From the NCBI GenBank assembly GCA_015179045.1, contig WHUZ01000004.1, positions 1,612,001-1,676,000 of the forward strand: a DNA stretch of 64,000 bases, written 5' to 3'. Shown piece by piece: positions 9,698 through 19,990 of this stretch. Source of the DNA: Kalaharituber pfeilii (Eukaryota; Ascomycota; Pezizomycetes; Pezizales; Pezizaceae). The position numbers were made by a program, and so were the translations under genes. The stretch's first letter is position 1; every line of letters starts with the position of its first letter. The notes under the pieces were generated by a model. It ran no database searches. It had not been told where the DNA came from and saw only the letters and a list, made by a program, of their open reading frames with translations.

Positions 9698-10051
9698 GCG
9701 CGGGGGTCGGTTTGGGCTTACTGTAGTTCCGAAGGGAATGGTAAGTCGAGGAATTTCGAGAGTTAATCGAAAATAAGGAACGCCGGCATTTAGAAGTGTC
9801 GAAGGGCCGAAGGGAGCAAAAACCCCGCTAAGCGGATTTAGCCTTGCCAAACCTCCAGAAGATAATGAATAGAGTAAAGAAAGAGTGTAAATCGAAGTTT
9901 GTACTGTACTGTATACCCGTGAAGCCGGTACCGACGCAGAAGCGGGCCACCAAATTTTGCAGATTAGAATGTTAAATTTATTTCCTCTTGGAGAAATTCA
10001 TATGAAAACATCGAGACTATAGCAGAAATAGATTTGATTTGTACTCTATAC
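9698..10051. other. Intergenic, nothing recognised except a short repeat
   Basis: Downstream of the two-exon gene. Bases 9999-10056 repeat 1-56 of the window. I see no gene, tail module or tandem repeat in the rest. Confidence 0.4.
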
Positions 10052-10588
10052 AATTTACCTCCAGTGGAGATTTTCCTTCCAACGTAATGTGAGGGAGCCT
10101 ATTCTTCACGAATACAACGTATTCCATTGCATAGGGCCAGAATTTTTTCGGAAGACCACTCCCGAACAGATTGTTGCGGATCATAGAAGCGATGGTGCGG
10201 TTGGTTCTTTCTGGTACTGCATTGGTCTGACTGTGATGGGCTACAGTTGGTCGTATAGTCGTTCCCCTTTTTGACGCCCATTCCTTGGTCTCATTCGAAT
10301 AATATTCTCCGCCGAAATCGGTCCTTATTTCTTTAACAGGCCGCCCGAAGGCTCGCTCGAACTGCTCAACCATCTCTCGAAATGCCTTACCAACTTCGGA
10401 TTTTGTGCCTGTTGCTCGTGCCAATGTGATCCGGGAGTAATCATCAACTAAGGTAACGAAGTATCTCTTATGTCCCACGCCTTCGGTTGGGTAAGGTCCA
10501 CATACATCAGAGTGAACAAGCTAACCCACTTCTTTTGTTCGAATCTTATTAAATTGGGAGGCTGCCATTGGGTTCGTCATGCTACCTT
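10052..10588 (-). pseudogene. Ty1/copia integrase fragment
   Basis: The minus strand encodes copia integrase core: FVTLVDDYSR, then RTDFGGEY and the catalytic glutamate context VPERTNRT. It breaks off inside KSPLEVN at about 10052, where unrelated sequence begins. Upstream it joins the gag-protease frame only through a frameshift near 10615 and an in-frame TAG near 10522. No reverse transcriptase or 3' LTR remains, so the element lost its 3' half. Confidence 0.85.
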
Positions 10589-11959
10589 TCATGCAAGCAT
10601 CGCATTCCTCGCGTGGTCGACGTAGGAGGGAGGGGGAGCTTCTGGGATAAGTCGAAATAAGGAGAGGGGGAAGTGCCCATACCTTTCATGCCATTCACGT
10701 TCTAGTGACATCGCCTCATTCTTTTCAAGTTGAATGATTTTGAACTTTCCCTGCTTAACGATGCGAGTCACTTTCCCATCCTGTGTAATGGTTCCCTCTC
10801 CATTCTGCATTCTTATGTCTGCACCGGCGTCCTCTAATGCTCCCCAGCTGATTAACTTTCTTGGGCAGGTTGGAATGGCGAGGACGTCGGGCAGGACGAG
10901 GTTGCCGACTTTTACCGTTCCTTTATGTGTGGACAGTGCCGTGCCTGATGCTCCTTTTATTTCCTCGTGCCATTCCTGAGCATCAATGAGGTCGTTTACA
11001 TCATATGTAACATGGGTGGTCGCCGCACAATCCACGTTCCACGCAGAGGATCTGCTGGTGGATTGAGATAACATGAATAAGAACTTCTCCTCTTTTTCCT
11101 CCTCTTCTTTTCTTTCCTCCTCTTCCATTACAAGAGCCTCTTTAGTTTGCTTGTTCTTATATCTGCAGTCCTTTTCGTCATGGTTTGTTCCTGGATATCC
11201 GGCTCGTTTACAGTGCCAGCATCGTACTTTCTTTTTGGATTCCTGAGTGATAGTGAGGGCCGCCTGAGGGTCTATTGTTATTTCGTCTTTGGATGATCTT
11301 TTCCGGGGTGTTACTTCCTTCAACCTCATTACCACACTGGCGTAGGTGGGCTTGTCTTCTTTTGAGGTGATATTATAAATGATATTCTGATAAGGTTGCA
11401 TGCGTGGTAACGAGGCTAGCAGCATTGTCGCTTTCCAACCATCACTTTGACAAAAAGGATGAATTCCTGCTGCAAGTGATGATGTGACTGTGGATCCTGT
11501 GCTGGCGGATTGCGCAAGTTTGAGCCATCGGCGTTCGAATTCCGTGATATGGTCGGAAAGGGAGTCTTTTCTGTCATCGAACTTTAAGTGGGTTACATTC
11601 ATGAGAAGTGAGGACAGGTGAATTCTGGTTTGTCCTTCATAATTGTCCTTCAAAATTTTCCATGCCTCGGCCGCATTTGGAGCTGCCCTGATTTTCAGCT
11701 GTGCTTCTTCCTCGCAGCTATCCATTAAGTAGTCGAGGGCTTTATCCGACATCTCGTCCCAGTCTGATCCTCCGGATGTTGGCCTGGGTTTCGAACCCTC
11801 TACTATGTCTAGGACTTTCTGGCGGCGTAACTGTCTTTTGGCTTCTATTACCCATGCTGGGTAATCATTTTCATCTCTTAATTTTTCGGATATGCGGGGG
11901 GTAATCTTCAACAATGTTGCTAGGTCCGTTGTTTGTTGCGACGTGCCTTCTTTTGCCAT
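10589..11959 (-). pseudogene. gag: Ty1/copia gag-protease (456 codons, defective downstream)
   Basis: The minus-strand ORF starts at 11959, 75 bp inside the PBS. The N-terminal gag region resembles the UBN2/DUF4219 copia capsid (DYPAWVIEAKRQLRRQ, AWKILKDNYEG). A CX2C...H...C knuckle follows (CWHCKRAG...HDEKDCRY). The protease motif reads DCAATTH instead of the usual DSGATTH. A GAG-pre-integrase segment (EREWHERYGHF) precedes the frameshift that ends the ORF. The front half is thus nearly intact while the rest is broken. Confidence 0.85.
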
Positions 11960-12033
11960 TGCTTGTAGTTCTGCGGTTCTGTGCCGGTCGGCGCTTTGAT
12001 GGGTATTGGATTTCCGTTTTTTCCTTTAACGAT

Positions 12034-12045
12034 GTGTTGCTACCA
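12034..12045 (-). other. Copia primer-binding site
   Basis: On the minus strand TGGTAGCAACAC directly follows the LTR end. Its first seven bases complement the 3' end of initiator methionine tRNA (GCUACCA), the usual copia primer. Confidence 0.65.
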
Positions 12046-12333
12046 TGTAAAATTCACGAGAGTTCACGCTGCAGTACTGTACTCAACGGTGTTTCATTCG
12101 CATAGATTTCGATAATGATAAAAGAAAAGGAAAAACGAGAAACCAACCCAATACATATACCCAAGCTTCCCTCTACAACTTTCCTCGAAACAAACCTCCG
12201 CTACAATCTATAAACCTCCGCTGCACCTCACAAGCCTCCGCTGCAATACACAAACTCCCAATACCTCCGCCATACTCCAGAAACCTCCGCCACACGTAAC
12301 AAACCTCCGATCCGCTAGATCATCATTCCAACA
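12046..12333 (-). repeat. 5' LTR of truncated copia element
   Basis: On the minus strand it begins TGTTGGAATGATGATCTAG and ends TTTTACA, 288 bp. It contains about six degenerate repeats of a 20-22-bp AAACCTCCGC unit (12195-12310). A related LTR lies at 43779-44057. Confidence 0.75.
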
Positions 12334-13875
12334 AAATGCAGAGAGTTACCATCTGCTAGGCCAAAAAGACACTTGACTAGTGATACTCGCTAGTCCTCTG
12401 TGTAGCTCAAATAGCACACATTTATATAACTGTGACACTTTCCGGCTGTCGCATTTTGCCTGCATTGCATATGCACGTGTATATCCACCGACTGCCCACC
12501 TATGGTTGCAGTGAGCCCCGGGCTGTAACAGTTATAAGTATAAGAATGAGTAGGATTTTGTAAGTGAGGGCTATGAGGCTGGATCGTCAAAGTGAGTGGA
12601 ACTGTGTGCACGGGGTTGTAAGCACTAGACTTAGCAACTGTCAAAGTGAGTAGAATTGTGTGAGGAGGGCTGCAAGTATCAAAAGGGGATACGTAGGATC
12701 ACCAAACTAGGATTACGTTACAGTGAGTAGGATTGTGAAGTAGAAGTGATAGAGCAATGAGACTGATAAATTAGAGAAGTAAATGAAGTGGAAGTGTGGA
12801 TGAAGTGGAGGAGTGGATGGAGTAGATGAGTGGATAGAGTTGAAGAGTAAGTGGAGTGGAGAGTAAAGAAGTGGGCGAAGTAGAGGAATATGAAAGCTAA
12901 GTGAGAAAGGCTTGGCACGTTGTAGTCTGGTTGCACTCCTCCCTCACAAGACTAGGCCTAGCCAACTATACTCCGGTAAACTTAGTAATCTAGTTAACCC
13001 TACTGCTAAGTTAGTATAGTTAAGTTAGGTGGTATTCTACTGGCCTCACCAATATGCACATGTAGCTTCAAGATGGGAATGATGTCAGAGTCCCAAATAG
13101 ATTTAAAGAAATCTGAATAGCCAACAAGATTCAGGTTGTTGGAATTAAGAAACTGCAGATACCCAGTGAATTAATTCAGTTTTCTAGTGAATGCTGTTAA
13201 ATTTTACTAAAACCATTTAATCTAAAAGCGGTGTTATCACGGGTATTTCAAGTTTAACGGTTTGAAAACTATGAACTGCTCCAATGTCCTCAGCATTACC
13301 GAAACCACAATAGTAATTCTATACTAAACCATGCCAAACTAAATCTAACACTATTTAATATTGATTATTGTGTCAACACGGAACCAAACTCGTGACCCAA
13401 AATGGGGTTTTTTTCGTACAGTATGCTTTACTACTGCATGCACACTGCAGTGCAGTAGTTACGACTAGATTTCCTACTGCCAACATCTCTTCCACACACG
13501 CAGGTCCACGGCGGTACTCGCGATGAGGTCCTGCACGTGACAAAAGTGTGGAACACAGCACGCATCTTTGTGAATGGCCTTCAATTGCGGGGTCCACAGA
13601 GTTCATAGTGGTATGTGGACTGGTAACCAGAGGAGTGGGTGGATCGACCGAAGCCAGCAGAGTGAATCGATATCGGACATAGGTGAGGACGATACATAGT
13701 GTTCTAGCTGATAGGACACGTATACCTGCAACGCGGGCTGCAGGCCCCCTCATGTCGCTCTGCTGGCAGGCCTCTACACTGCTGGAATGATATATAATTT
13801 TCGAATTGCTTGAGCGTTGGTATGAGCCTGCCAGAGTCCTGTGACCGCAATTGCTCCGGGCCCAGCTGAGTTACA
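12334..13875. other. Intergenic; purine-biased block, no gene recognised
   Basis: The 12540-12700 part has loose repeats of AAGTGAGTAGAATTGTG. Bases 12720-12905 are nearly devoid of C on the plus strand. 13000-13400 is A+T-rich. No convincing coding frame was found. Confidence 0.4.
12720..12905 (+). repeat. G/A/T-only strand-biased tract
   Basis: About 190 bases with about five C residues, made of loose GAGTGGATG/AAGTGGA repeats. Confidence 0.6.
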
Positions 13876-13879
13876 GGCC

Positions 13880-14290
13880 CCTTCAGCAGTTAGGCCGATT
13901 GACAAGCACGTTGGGAAGCTGCTGGATTGAAAAGGATTGAGGGCATGGAGGCATATGATAGGGAAGGCAGATGGGCCAGAGTGTAGATGGTGTTGCATGG
14001 AAGAGGAGACATCTGCACACGTCTGGCACAGGTGCGAGTTTTGGAGAAGGAAGTGGCCAGGGGGCCTGGAGGTAATGAGGAGGCACACAACTAGCGGAGA
14101 TGAACCAGACTGCCCTGGCAGAGCTGCTGAGATGGGCAGGGAGGTGACATTGCAGGAGACTGCAGTTTCTGCTTCACATTGGTCAAAACTGCCTCTGCTG
14201 ATTTTCTTCCTTGGTATTATTTCCTTTGTATTTAGTCCCGTCAGAGCTCACGAGGCGGTATATGGGTACTGATATTAAAAAAAAAAAATT
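13880..14290 (+). pseudogene. LINE family A fragment: C-terminal zinc domain and decayed tail
   Basis: Plus-strand coding for LRAWRHMIGKADGPECRWC, then a His/Cys knuckle typical of the Tad ORF2 C-terminus. It ends with a degenerate A module (about 14250-14272) and a short poly(A). Only the last part of ORF2 remains. Confidence 0.7.
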
Positions 14291-14562
14291 GAGCCCAGGT
14301 TCCCTCTGCGCTCAGTAAGCAGCGGCGGCGGCAATACTGCTATGGCCTCCTTGGCTTGGCACCAGCAAAGCCAAGTCATCCCCAGGGCGCGAACAGGACA
14401 TAAAGTTAATTGAGTAAGCATGTCATTCTTTCCCCGCTTCATGACACAAAGAAATTGTCCTCGGCCTCATTCGGTATTCATTGCAACCAACTGGGCGTTC
14501 GACGCCCGGTATCCCCCAAACAGAGCACAGTTTAGCTACCGAGCCGCCGAATGTACTTATGA

Positions 14563-15330
14563 TGCCTAAAATTCACAGCCAAAGAGTTTGAACGCGCGAT
14601 TGGCAGCCTCGACGCAGAGACAAACCGAGTGTTATGGCTCTCAGGTGATGAAGAGATGGTTGATATTGCAATTCAGCTCTTCCAGCTCGGGAAGCTAGGC
14701 TGCAACTTCCTGCTCACGGCCCGCTACCGTGCAACACACTTTCAAACCCGGCTTCAAAGCAGGTTAGAAGATAAATACGGTGACATGGTGAGAGATTTTC
14801 ATGGTGAAGACAAGATGGACTTCCATACAGATATCCTCAAGACCGAGGACACGATGTGGTTTGAGGCCACCGACAAACACAACCAGGGGTGCAGGATTGC
14901 CGGGGAGGACCGGCGGACTGAGGAATACATCGCTGCACTTGAAACCCTTTTAGATATCAGCAACAAGCTTGCGAGCATGCGTAATGCATTGAGCGAAGAG
15001 CTCCGTCTTATGTGGGGATACTCCACGTACGTGGAGAGTACGCTGTACTCTACTTATCTGCTCTGTCGCCGCGGGCTGCATGGTGTCGGGTGGCCTGGGG
15101 TCGCACCAGTTCCGGATTGGCTTGCAAGAGCAGAAGAAACCGTAGGGTTGTGGTTGGACCATCCAACATTGGCTCAGCAAGGCAGTAGAGGAGACTTGAT
15201 ATCCCGTGATCTTGTTACTGCGATGGAGAATGCTAGGAGGCTCGTTACAAGAGCTAGAGAGGGGAGCAAGAAGGGAGAGAAAGTGGCTAATCCCCCCATG
15301 GAAGTGGAGAGGATGGTTAACTGTCCATGA
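14563..15330 (+). CDS. Hypothetical ORF, 5' end uncertain
   Basis: An open frame runs from 14563 to 15330 with no ATG near its beginning; TTCACAG at 14572-14578 could be a splice acceptor, so an upstream exon is likely. The protein is helix-rich and hydrophilic (for example EDRRTEEYIAALETLLDISNKL) and matches nothing I recognise. It contains no retroelement motif and lies just upstream of a coding-like stretch broken by an ORF1 element, so both could belong to one host gene. Confidence 0.4.
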   Translation, partial: CLKFTAKEFERAIGSLDAETNRVLWLSGDEEMVDIAIQLFQLGKLGCNFLLTARYRATHFQTRLQSRLEDKYGDMVRDFHGEDKMDFHTDILKTEDTMWFEATDKHNQGCRIAGEDRRTEEYIAALETLLDISNKLASMRNALSEELRLMWGYSTYVESTLYSTYLLCRRGLHGVGWPGVAPVPDWLARAEETVGLWLDHPTLAQQGSRGDLISRDLVTAMENARRLVTRAREGSKKGEKVANPPMEVERMVNCP

Positions 15331-15486
15331 GCAGCACGGGAAATAGGTCCCGTCGATGCAATCGGAACCATGAATTGAACATATTCCCTCCGATCTTAGA
15401 ACTTTTGTTCAAAAGAGGTCCGGGATAGTTCAATATATTGTATAAATGAAAGACGTGCCGTAGAGGGCATGCACGATTTTCAACGC

Positions 15487-16421
15487 ACCTCCACCACCAC
15501 CACCGCCGCCACAGACATTGGGGCTCAGCCCCATCACGTCGGTGGAGACGCCTTCGGTGGAGCCACCGTCACCACCACCGCCACCACCACCGCCTCCACC
15601 ACCGCCTCCACCACCGCCACCACCACCACCACCACCAACGTCACCACGTGACAACACCCCCTCCCCCTCTCGCTCCAAGAAAAGGAAGGGGAAGATGCGA
15701 GCTCCCAACCACCCGTATGACATCAAGCGCCAACTCAGTGATGAGGAGGCAAAGAAGATTGCAGCATCGCCGGGAGCACCACCACAGCCATCGCCATCAC
15801 CGGAACCACCGGTGTCGGCACCACCGCCACCAAAGACACCTACACCTCCACCAAAACCCTCCAACAGCCCAAAGGGAAAAGGAAAGCTTCCGTCCCAAGA
15901 AGAAGCTTATCGGCGCCACCAGGAATCTACTCGGAAGGGCCCCGCCACCACCACCTCTCCACCAACCACACCCGATGCCACCACTAGGGGAAAAGCCGGC
16001 ATCGTGATACACGGTATCGCACTGAGGAAAGACCTGGGAAAGGTCAAACAGTGGTTGGAAGCTGCGAATAAGGAGTTAGGGAAGATAAGGGGGATTCGCT
16101 GGCTTAGGAAGAGGGACGTGTTGGAGGAGGAAGGCAAGAAAACCAGCTCGGTGGTGATTTACCTGGGAAAAGAGATGGATGTCGAGAAGGTGAGGCTGAG
16201 TGGACGATGGCACAAGTCGGTCCGGTATGAGTCGGAGAGGGGACGGAAGTAGGGGATCATACCTGGACGCCACCCGCATCATGGAGGAGTCCGCGGGCAC
16301 CACATGTATTTAGGTTGTAAGGTTGTTAGTTTGCTTTTTCTTTCTTTCCTTAATAAAGACCCTCGCCATAGCCCATTGGGCGGCATGCGAGTATTGATAA
16401 AAAAAAAAAAAAAAAAAAAAA
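15487..16421 (+). mobile_element. ORF1-only, A-tailed retroelement (half-LINE type)
   Basis: 935 bp between perfect copies of GATTTTCAACGC (15475-15486 and 16422-16433). It holds one ORF, a roughly 110-bp 3' UTR, a module-A hairpin (16362-16391) and poly(A). It has no endonuclease or reverse transcriptase. Relatives are at 39636-40653, 38835-39200, 26287-26548 and 44390-44700. Confidence 0.85.
15518..16252 (+). CDS. LINE ORF1-like (Gag) protein without zinc knuckle
   Basis: 244 codons counted from TTG at 15518. The frame is open to the element's 5' edge with no ATG, so the copy is 5'-truncated. The sequence opens with GLSPIT, followed by a polyproline run encoded by CCACCACCG repeats, then Lys-rich and Pro-rich regions. 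The C-terminal 80 residues resemble the RRM-like domain of LINE ORF1 proteins (IVIHGIALRKDLGKVKQWL, then GIRWLRK, SSVVIYL, VRLSGRW). It stops at RGRK, just where Tad ORF1 proteins normally go on to CCHC knuckles. The same ending occurs in other copies, so it is a family trait. Presumably an RNA-binding protein. Confidence 0.65.
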   Translation: MGLSPITSVETPSVEPPSPPPPPPPPPPPPPPPPPPPPPPTSPRDNTPSPSRSKKRKGKMRAPNHPYDIKRQLSDEEAKKIAASPGAPPQPSPSPEPPVSAPPPPKTPTPPPKPSNSPKGKGKLPSQEEAYRRHQESTRKGPATTTSPPTTPDATTRGKAGIVIHGIALRKDLGKVKQWLEAANKELGKIRGIRWLRKRDVLEEEGKKTSSVVIYLGKEMDVEKVRLSGRWHKSVRYESERGRK

Positions 16422-16775
16422 GATTTTCAACGCCACCTGATTCTTGCGCTCTGCCTGTCGCCTCCAAGTCTATATAGCATCAACAGTTTACTTGAAAGCT
16501 TGTAATTATTTGCAACTACGTATCGACGCCTTGACCTCGCACCTCGATACCGTACCCTTGATAAGCAGATTATATCGGTCCAGAAGCAAATACTCAATAC
16601 AGTTAAGCAGGGAGAAAACGGTGGCATGAGTCTAGCAAGCAGTCGTGCTTCCGTTCCGCATAATAGGACAGGAACTGATTTAGAGAAAGACAAGTTGAAT
16701 AGATCTAGTTCCTTGTCTTCTTTTGCCCTTCTTCAGAAGAAAATCACCAAGGCGAAGCGCTCACCTCTTCCGTGA

Positions 16776-17846
16776 CCATAGATGTAATACTTGAGTTCTA
16801 GCATTAAACTAAATAGCAATCAACAGCAGCTGATGGTCTTCTTCTATATCTGCATCACCACCAAAGTCCAAGCTAAATATTCTGGTCCTGCGACGCCGCG
16901 TCGGTTATGAACTTGAACTGGTCGCTACCGCTCAATGCAACCCGCTTTTATTATAGCCTCCTAGACATATTAATGTACTGTAAAGAAATAATGAAGCGAT
17001 TTGTACCTGTTCCGTCGACTGCACTCTTCACTAAGAAAGTTCCAACATACAAAGCACAGGCGACATCTTTGTTGCCTTCTCCTCTGACTGGTCTTTATTT
17101 CATCTCCTCCTGAGGGACATGAAGAGAGTTAAAAAAGCTACCTATAAGGAGCCAACCACGGACGGAAATGAAGCGAAATATATATAGCATCCAACATAAG
17201 GTCTCCAACTAGGTGAAAACCTTATGCTACCCCCTTCTGTGGCTTACCTATTCCTCCCCCTTCCCCGTCTTTCCTGCACTAAACATTTTGTCATAGGAAA
17301 AGGTTTTAGATAGACAAATACGTGCACATGTGTTACTTACGCCTCGCGATGAGAGGATATATTCGCCTAGTAGGGAACAGTCTCGGCACTCCAGCTTTGT
17401 GGGTTTGTAGAACATGGCACTGACTTTCACGAACTGAAAAAGAGTATGCTGAATATAAACCCTGCGCTCCTCCATCTGCTTAGCTTCTCCTCCACAGCTT
17501 CTTTCAAGCTATCAATTTCCCGTTCCGTCAATAGAAGCCAAATCTGCATTTGCTTCCTTAGAGACTCAAGGGGGAAGGGCTCTCCGGACTCTGCACTCGC
17601 TGAGCCGCTGAAACGCCCGCTCAAACGTCTGCCCCTTCGAATCTGAGTACTTGCTGCCTGCCGCCTGACCCGATCCTGCGTAGCGATCTTGCATGGTCCG
17701 CGTCCTGAGCCGGAGCAGGTGCTGGCCTTTGCTACGTTCCGTTGTTCACTGCCTTGCACAAGGTCCTGTATTGGCCAGGCGTTGGAAGCCTGCTTTTCCT
17801 CTTGCTGACAATAAGTAGCTTCCTGTATCTTTTGTCCCTCTTAATG
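16776..17846. other. Unassigned, weak ORF on minus strand
   Basis: A minus-strand frame at 17427-17759 gives 110 residues with a helical segment (LESLRKQMQIWLLLTEREIDSLKEAVEEKL). Another overlapping frame continues to 17248. It may be an exon of an unidentified gene interrupted upstream by the 17847 insertion. Nothing else was recognised. Confidence 0.3.
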
Positions 17847-17904
17847 CATCGCCATAGCCCTTAGGGCGGCACGCGATCACTGAAAAAAAAAAAAAAAAAA
17901 AAAG
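17847..17904 (+). mobile_element. Tail-only insertion, module A
   Basis: The hairpin at 17848-17877 (outer pair A-T) plus poly(A), between CCCTCTTAATG (17836-17846) and GCCTCTCAATG (17905-17915). Confidence 0.85.
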
Positions 17905-18093
17905 GCCTCTCAATGTGGTGAGCTCCGATTCCGATTCTTACCGTCATTTCGTTACCCTCAATGCCTGTAGGTTCCTTCACGCACATCGCTTTGAGCGCGA
18001 TGTCTTAGATTGCTCTTCTATGCTGTGCAATCCTCTACAAGACTGGTACCTGAGTCTCTCTTGGTCTCGTAACCAGAGATCAGGTCTCTCTTA

Positions 18094-18235
18094 CAGTCAA
18101 ACCCGTTATACAATATTGGATACGGTTGGACCGGCGAGTTGTATCCAATAGGACAAAATATTCAATCCCCACCCGCCCAATTGGATCGGGCCAGCAAAGA
18201 TGATCAAATATAATCCAATACGAGAGGTTCGGCTG
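18094..18235. mobile_element. 142-bp TA-flanked MITE
   Basis: The left end CAGTCAAACCC and right end GGTTCGGCTG form imperfect TIRs, flanked by TA on each side (18092-93, 18236-37). The inner sequence is partly self-complementary around ATTGGATA/TATCCAAT. It is probably a Tc1/mariner-Fot type derivative. Confidence 0.7.
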
Positions 18236-18441
18236 TATGCCAGCGTTACTATCCCGCGTGCCACAGTGCTTTCGGTATGTCTCTGGTCCTTGAGTTGTAG
18301 AACCTGGAGTAAACAGCCCTGTTGAGTGGAACACTCACCTCTGCCGGAGGTGCCCAATTCTTAAACTGTACTGCGTAGGGAAGAACGAAACCCGTTGATA
18401 GCTTTCATTCAGGGCTGGAGGCAAGGTTATGCATACATGCA

Positions 18442-18495
18442 CTCGCCATAGCCCACAGGGCGGCATGCGAGTACTGATATAAAAAAAAAAAAAAA
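18442..18495 (+). mobile_element. Tail-only insertion, module A, perfect target duplication
   Basis: The hairpin at 18442-18471 and poly(A), between identical ATGCATACATGCA copies (18429-18441, 18496-18508). The insert is only about 39 nt plus poly(A). Confidence 0.93.
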
Positions 18496-19330
18496 ATGCA
18501 TACATGCAACCTACATTCTCCTAGAACTCCACGTTCTTTTAGCAACACCTTTTGATTGCAAAACGAAACAAAAGCCCATTTATACGTAAATGCTCCAACT
18601 TGCTGGTGAGTACAAGGAACATATTAAATAATCAAATAAAAATAAAAAAGTAGAAAAAATCTACAGCACCAAGGATTCCCACATGGTCACCCACCGTAGT
18701 ACGAGGTGGCAGGGCGGGGGGTATATATCCATCCAGATACGAATTTGGAGACCTTGGAGGATTGGATGGACAGATGGGGAAGGCTGAGAGGCCCAGGAGG
18801 CCTGCAGTCTAGCACAGTACTAATGGGGGACTTTAATGCACACCATCCAGCATGGTCCAAACTAGACAGAGGGCCTGACCCAAGGGGAAGGGCACTCAAA
18901 GAGGGTTTGGAAGGCACAGGCTGGCTTCTGGAAACAAGAAAAGGGGTTTCAACATGGGCAAGAGAAGTTGAAGGGCAGGTCAGAGAGAGTGTTCTAGATC
19001 TAGTCTGGAAGTATGGGGAATTTGGATGGCAAAACGAAGATCCAGAGTGGTTATGTGGAGACCATGCAGTAGTCTGGGGGACTTGTAGTAGCAGCCAAGG
19101 CAAAACTGAAATAAGAAGAGGAGTGGATTGGGATAAGGCAGAAGATTTGATCCAAGAAATCATGCAAAAGAAGGCTTCAGAACAATGGGAGTGGTACCGA
19201 AGCCTTGAAGGAGGGACTGCATATGAGAAGACCTGCAAGCTTCGAGAGAGTCTGAAGAGGGAGATACGTGCATCATCAAGAAGTAAGTTGTGGTGGGATA
19301 AGGAGGTAGAAGAGGCAGCGAAGGCAGTGA

Positions 19331-19387
19331 TTTTTTTTTTTTTTTTATTTCATTACTCGCATGCCGCCCTATGGGCTATGGCGAGAA
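19331..19387 (-). mobile_element. Tail-only insertion, module A, inside LINE ORF2
   Basis: Poly(T) and a reverse-oriented hairpin (19356-19385) between AAGGCAGTGA copies (19321-19330, 19388-19397). Confidence 0.92.
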
Positions 19388-19479
19388 AAGGCAGTGAGGA
19401 AGGAGGGCCGAGGGGGGAAGGGACAGGGAGCCAAAGCATGGGAGAGAGCCAGACTCCTACGGTGGAAAGAGCGGGTCAA

Positions 19480-19544
19480 TTTTTTTTTTTTTTTTTTTTT
19501 TTAAATCACATAACCCCGCTTGTAGCACGTGGCCATGGCAGGGT
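19480..19544 (-). mobile_element. Tail-only insertion, module B, inside LINE ORF2
   Basis: Poly(T) and a reversed B hairpin between identical AAAGAGCGGGTCAA copies (19466-19479, 19545-19558). Confidence 0.93.
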
Positions 19545-19784
19545 AAAGAGCGGGTCAAGACCCTCAAGTATGTCATAAGACGAAAGAAAAAGGAGTGCTG
19601 GGAACAGTTTACAGAGGAAAACAGCTCTAAGGACCCATGGGATGTGATCCGAGTAGCAAAGGACCCTTGGAAGTTAAGAGGAAAAATGGGTGACCTTGTA
19701 GGTGACAATGGTGATATATGGAGGACAGACGAGGAGAAGATGGGAGGCCTGGTACAGAGAAACTTCAAATATCAGGCGACGTCG

Positions 19785-19990
19785 GATCCGCCAGCAGTGT
19801 CAACCTCGCCAGCGGCATTAACTTCACTGGAAGTACCAAATTCACCGGCAATGTCAAATCCAAATTTGCCGGCGGTATCGAATTCGCCGGCAGTACCGAA
19901 TTCACCAGTAGTGTCGAATTCGCTGGCGGCGTCGAATTTACAGGCGGCATCAAATTCCCTGACAACATTGGACCTACCAGTGAACTCGGG
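19785..19990 (+). repeat. 18-bp coding minisatellite in LINE ORF2
   Basis: About 11 degenerate units resembling AATTCGCCGGCAGTACCG, encoding NSPAVS-like hexapeptides. The array keeps the reading frame open between the linker and the reverse transcriptase. Confidence 0.8.

Larger units (their letters stand above)
15400..16775 (+). pseudogene. Possible host gene 3' part split by an ORF1 element
   Basis: A possible acceptor (CCGATCTTAG ending at 15399) opens a frame to 15486. After deleting the 15487-16421 element and one target copy, the frame continues at 16434 (HLILALCLSPPSLYSIN). It then meets a stop near 16505. A further coding-like stretch with a heptad pattern (LDKQIISVQKQILNTVKQ) and a Ser/Lys-rich end runs to a TGA at 16773-16775, one frame off. 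I read this as a host gene remnant, unidentified. Confidence 0.35.

Noticed and set aside
15469..15864. Long glycine- or proline-rich frames on both strands at the CCACCACCG tract
   Set aside because: Triplet repeats open several frames at once. Only the frame continuing into the RRM-like ORF1 domain was kept.
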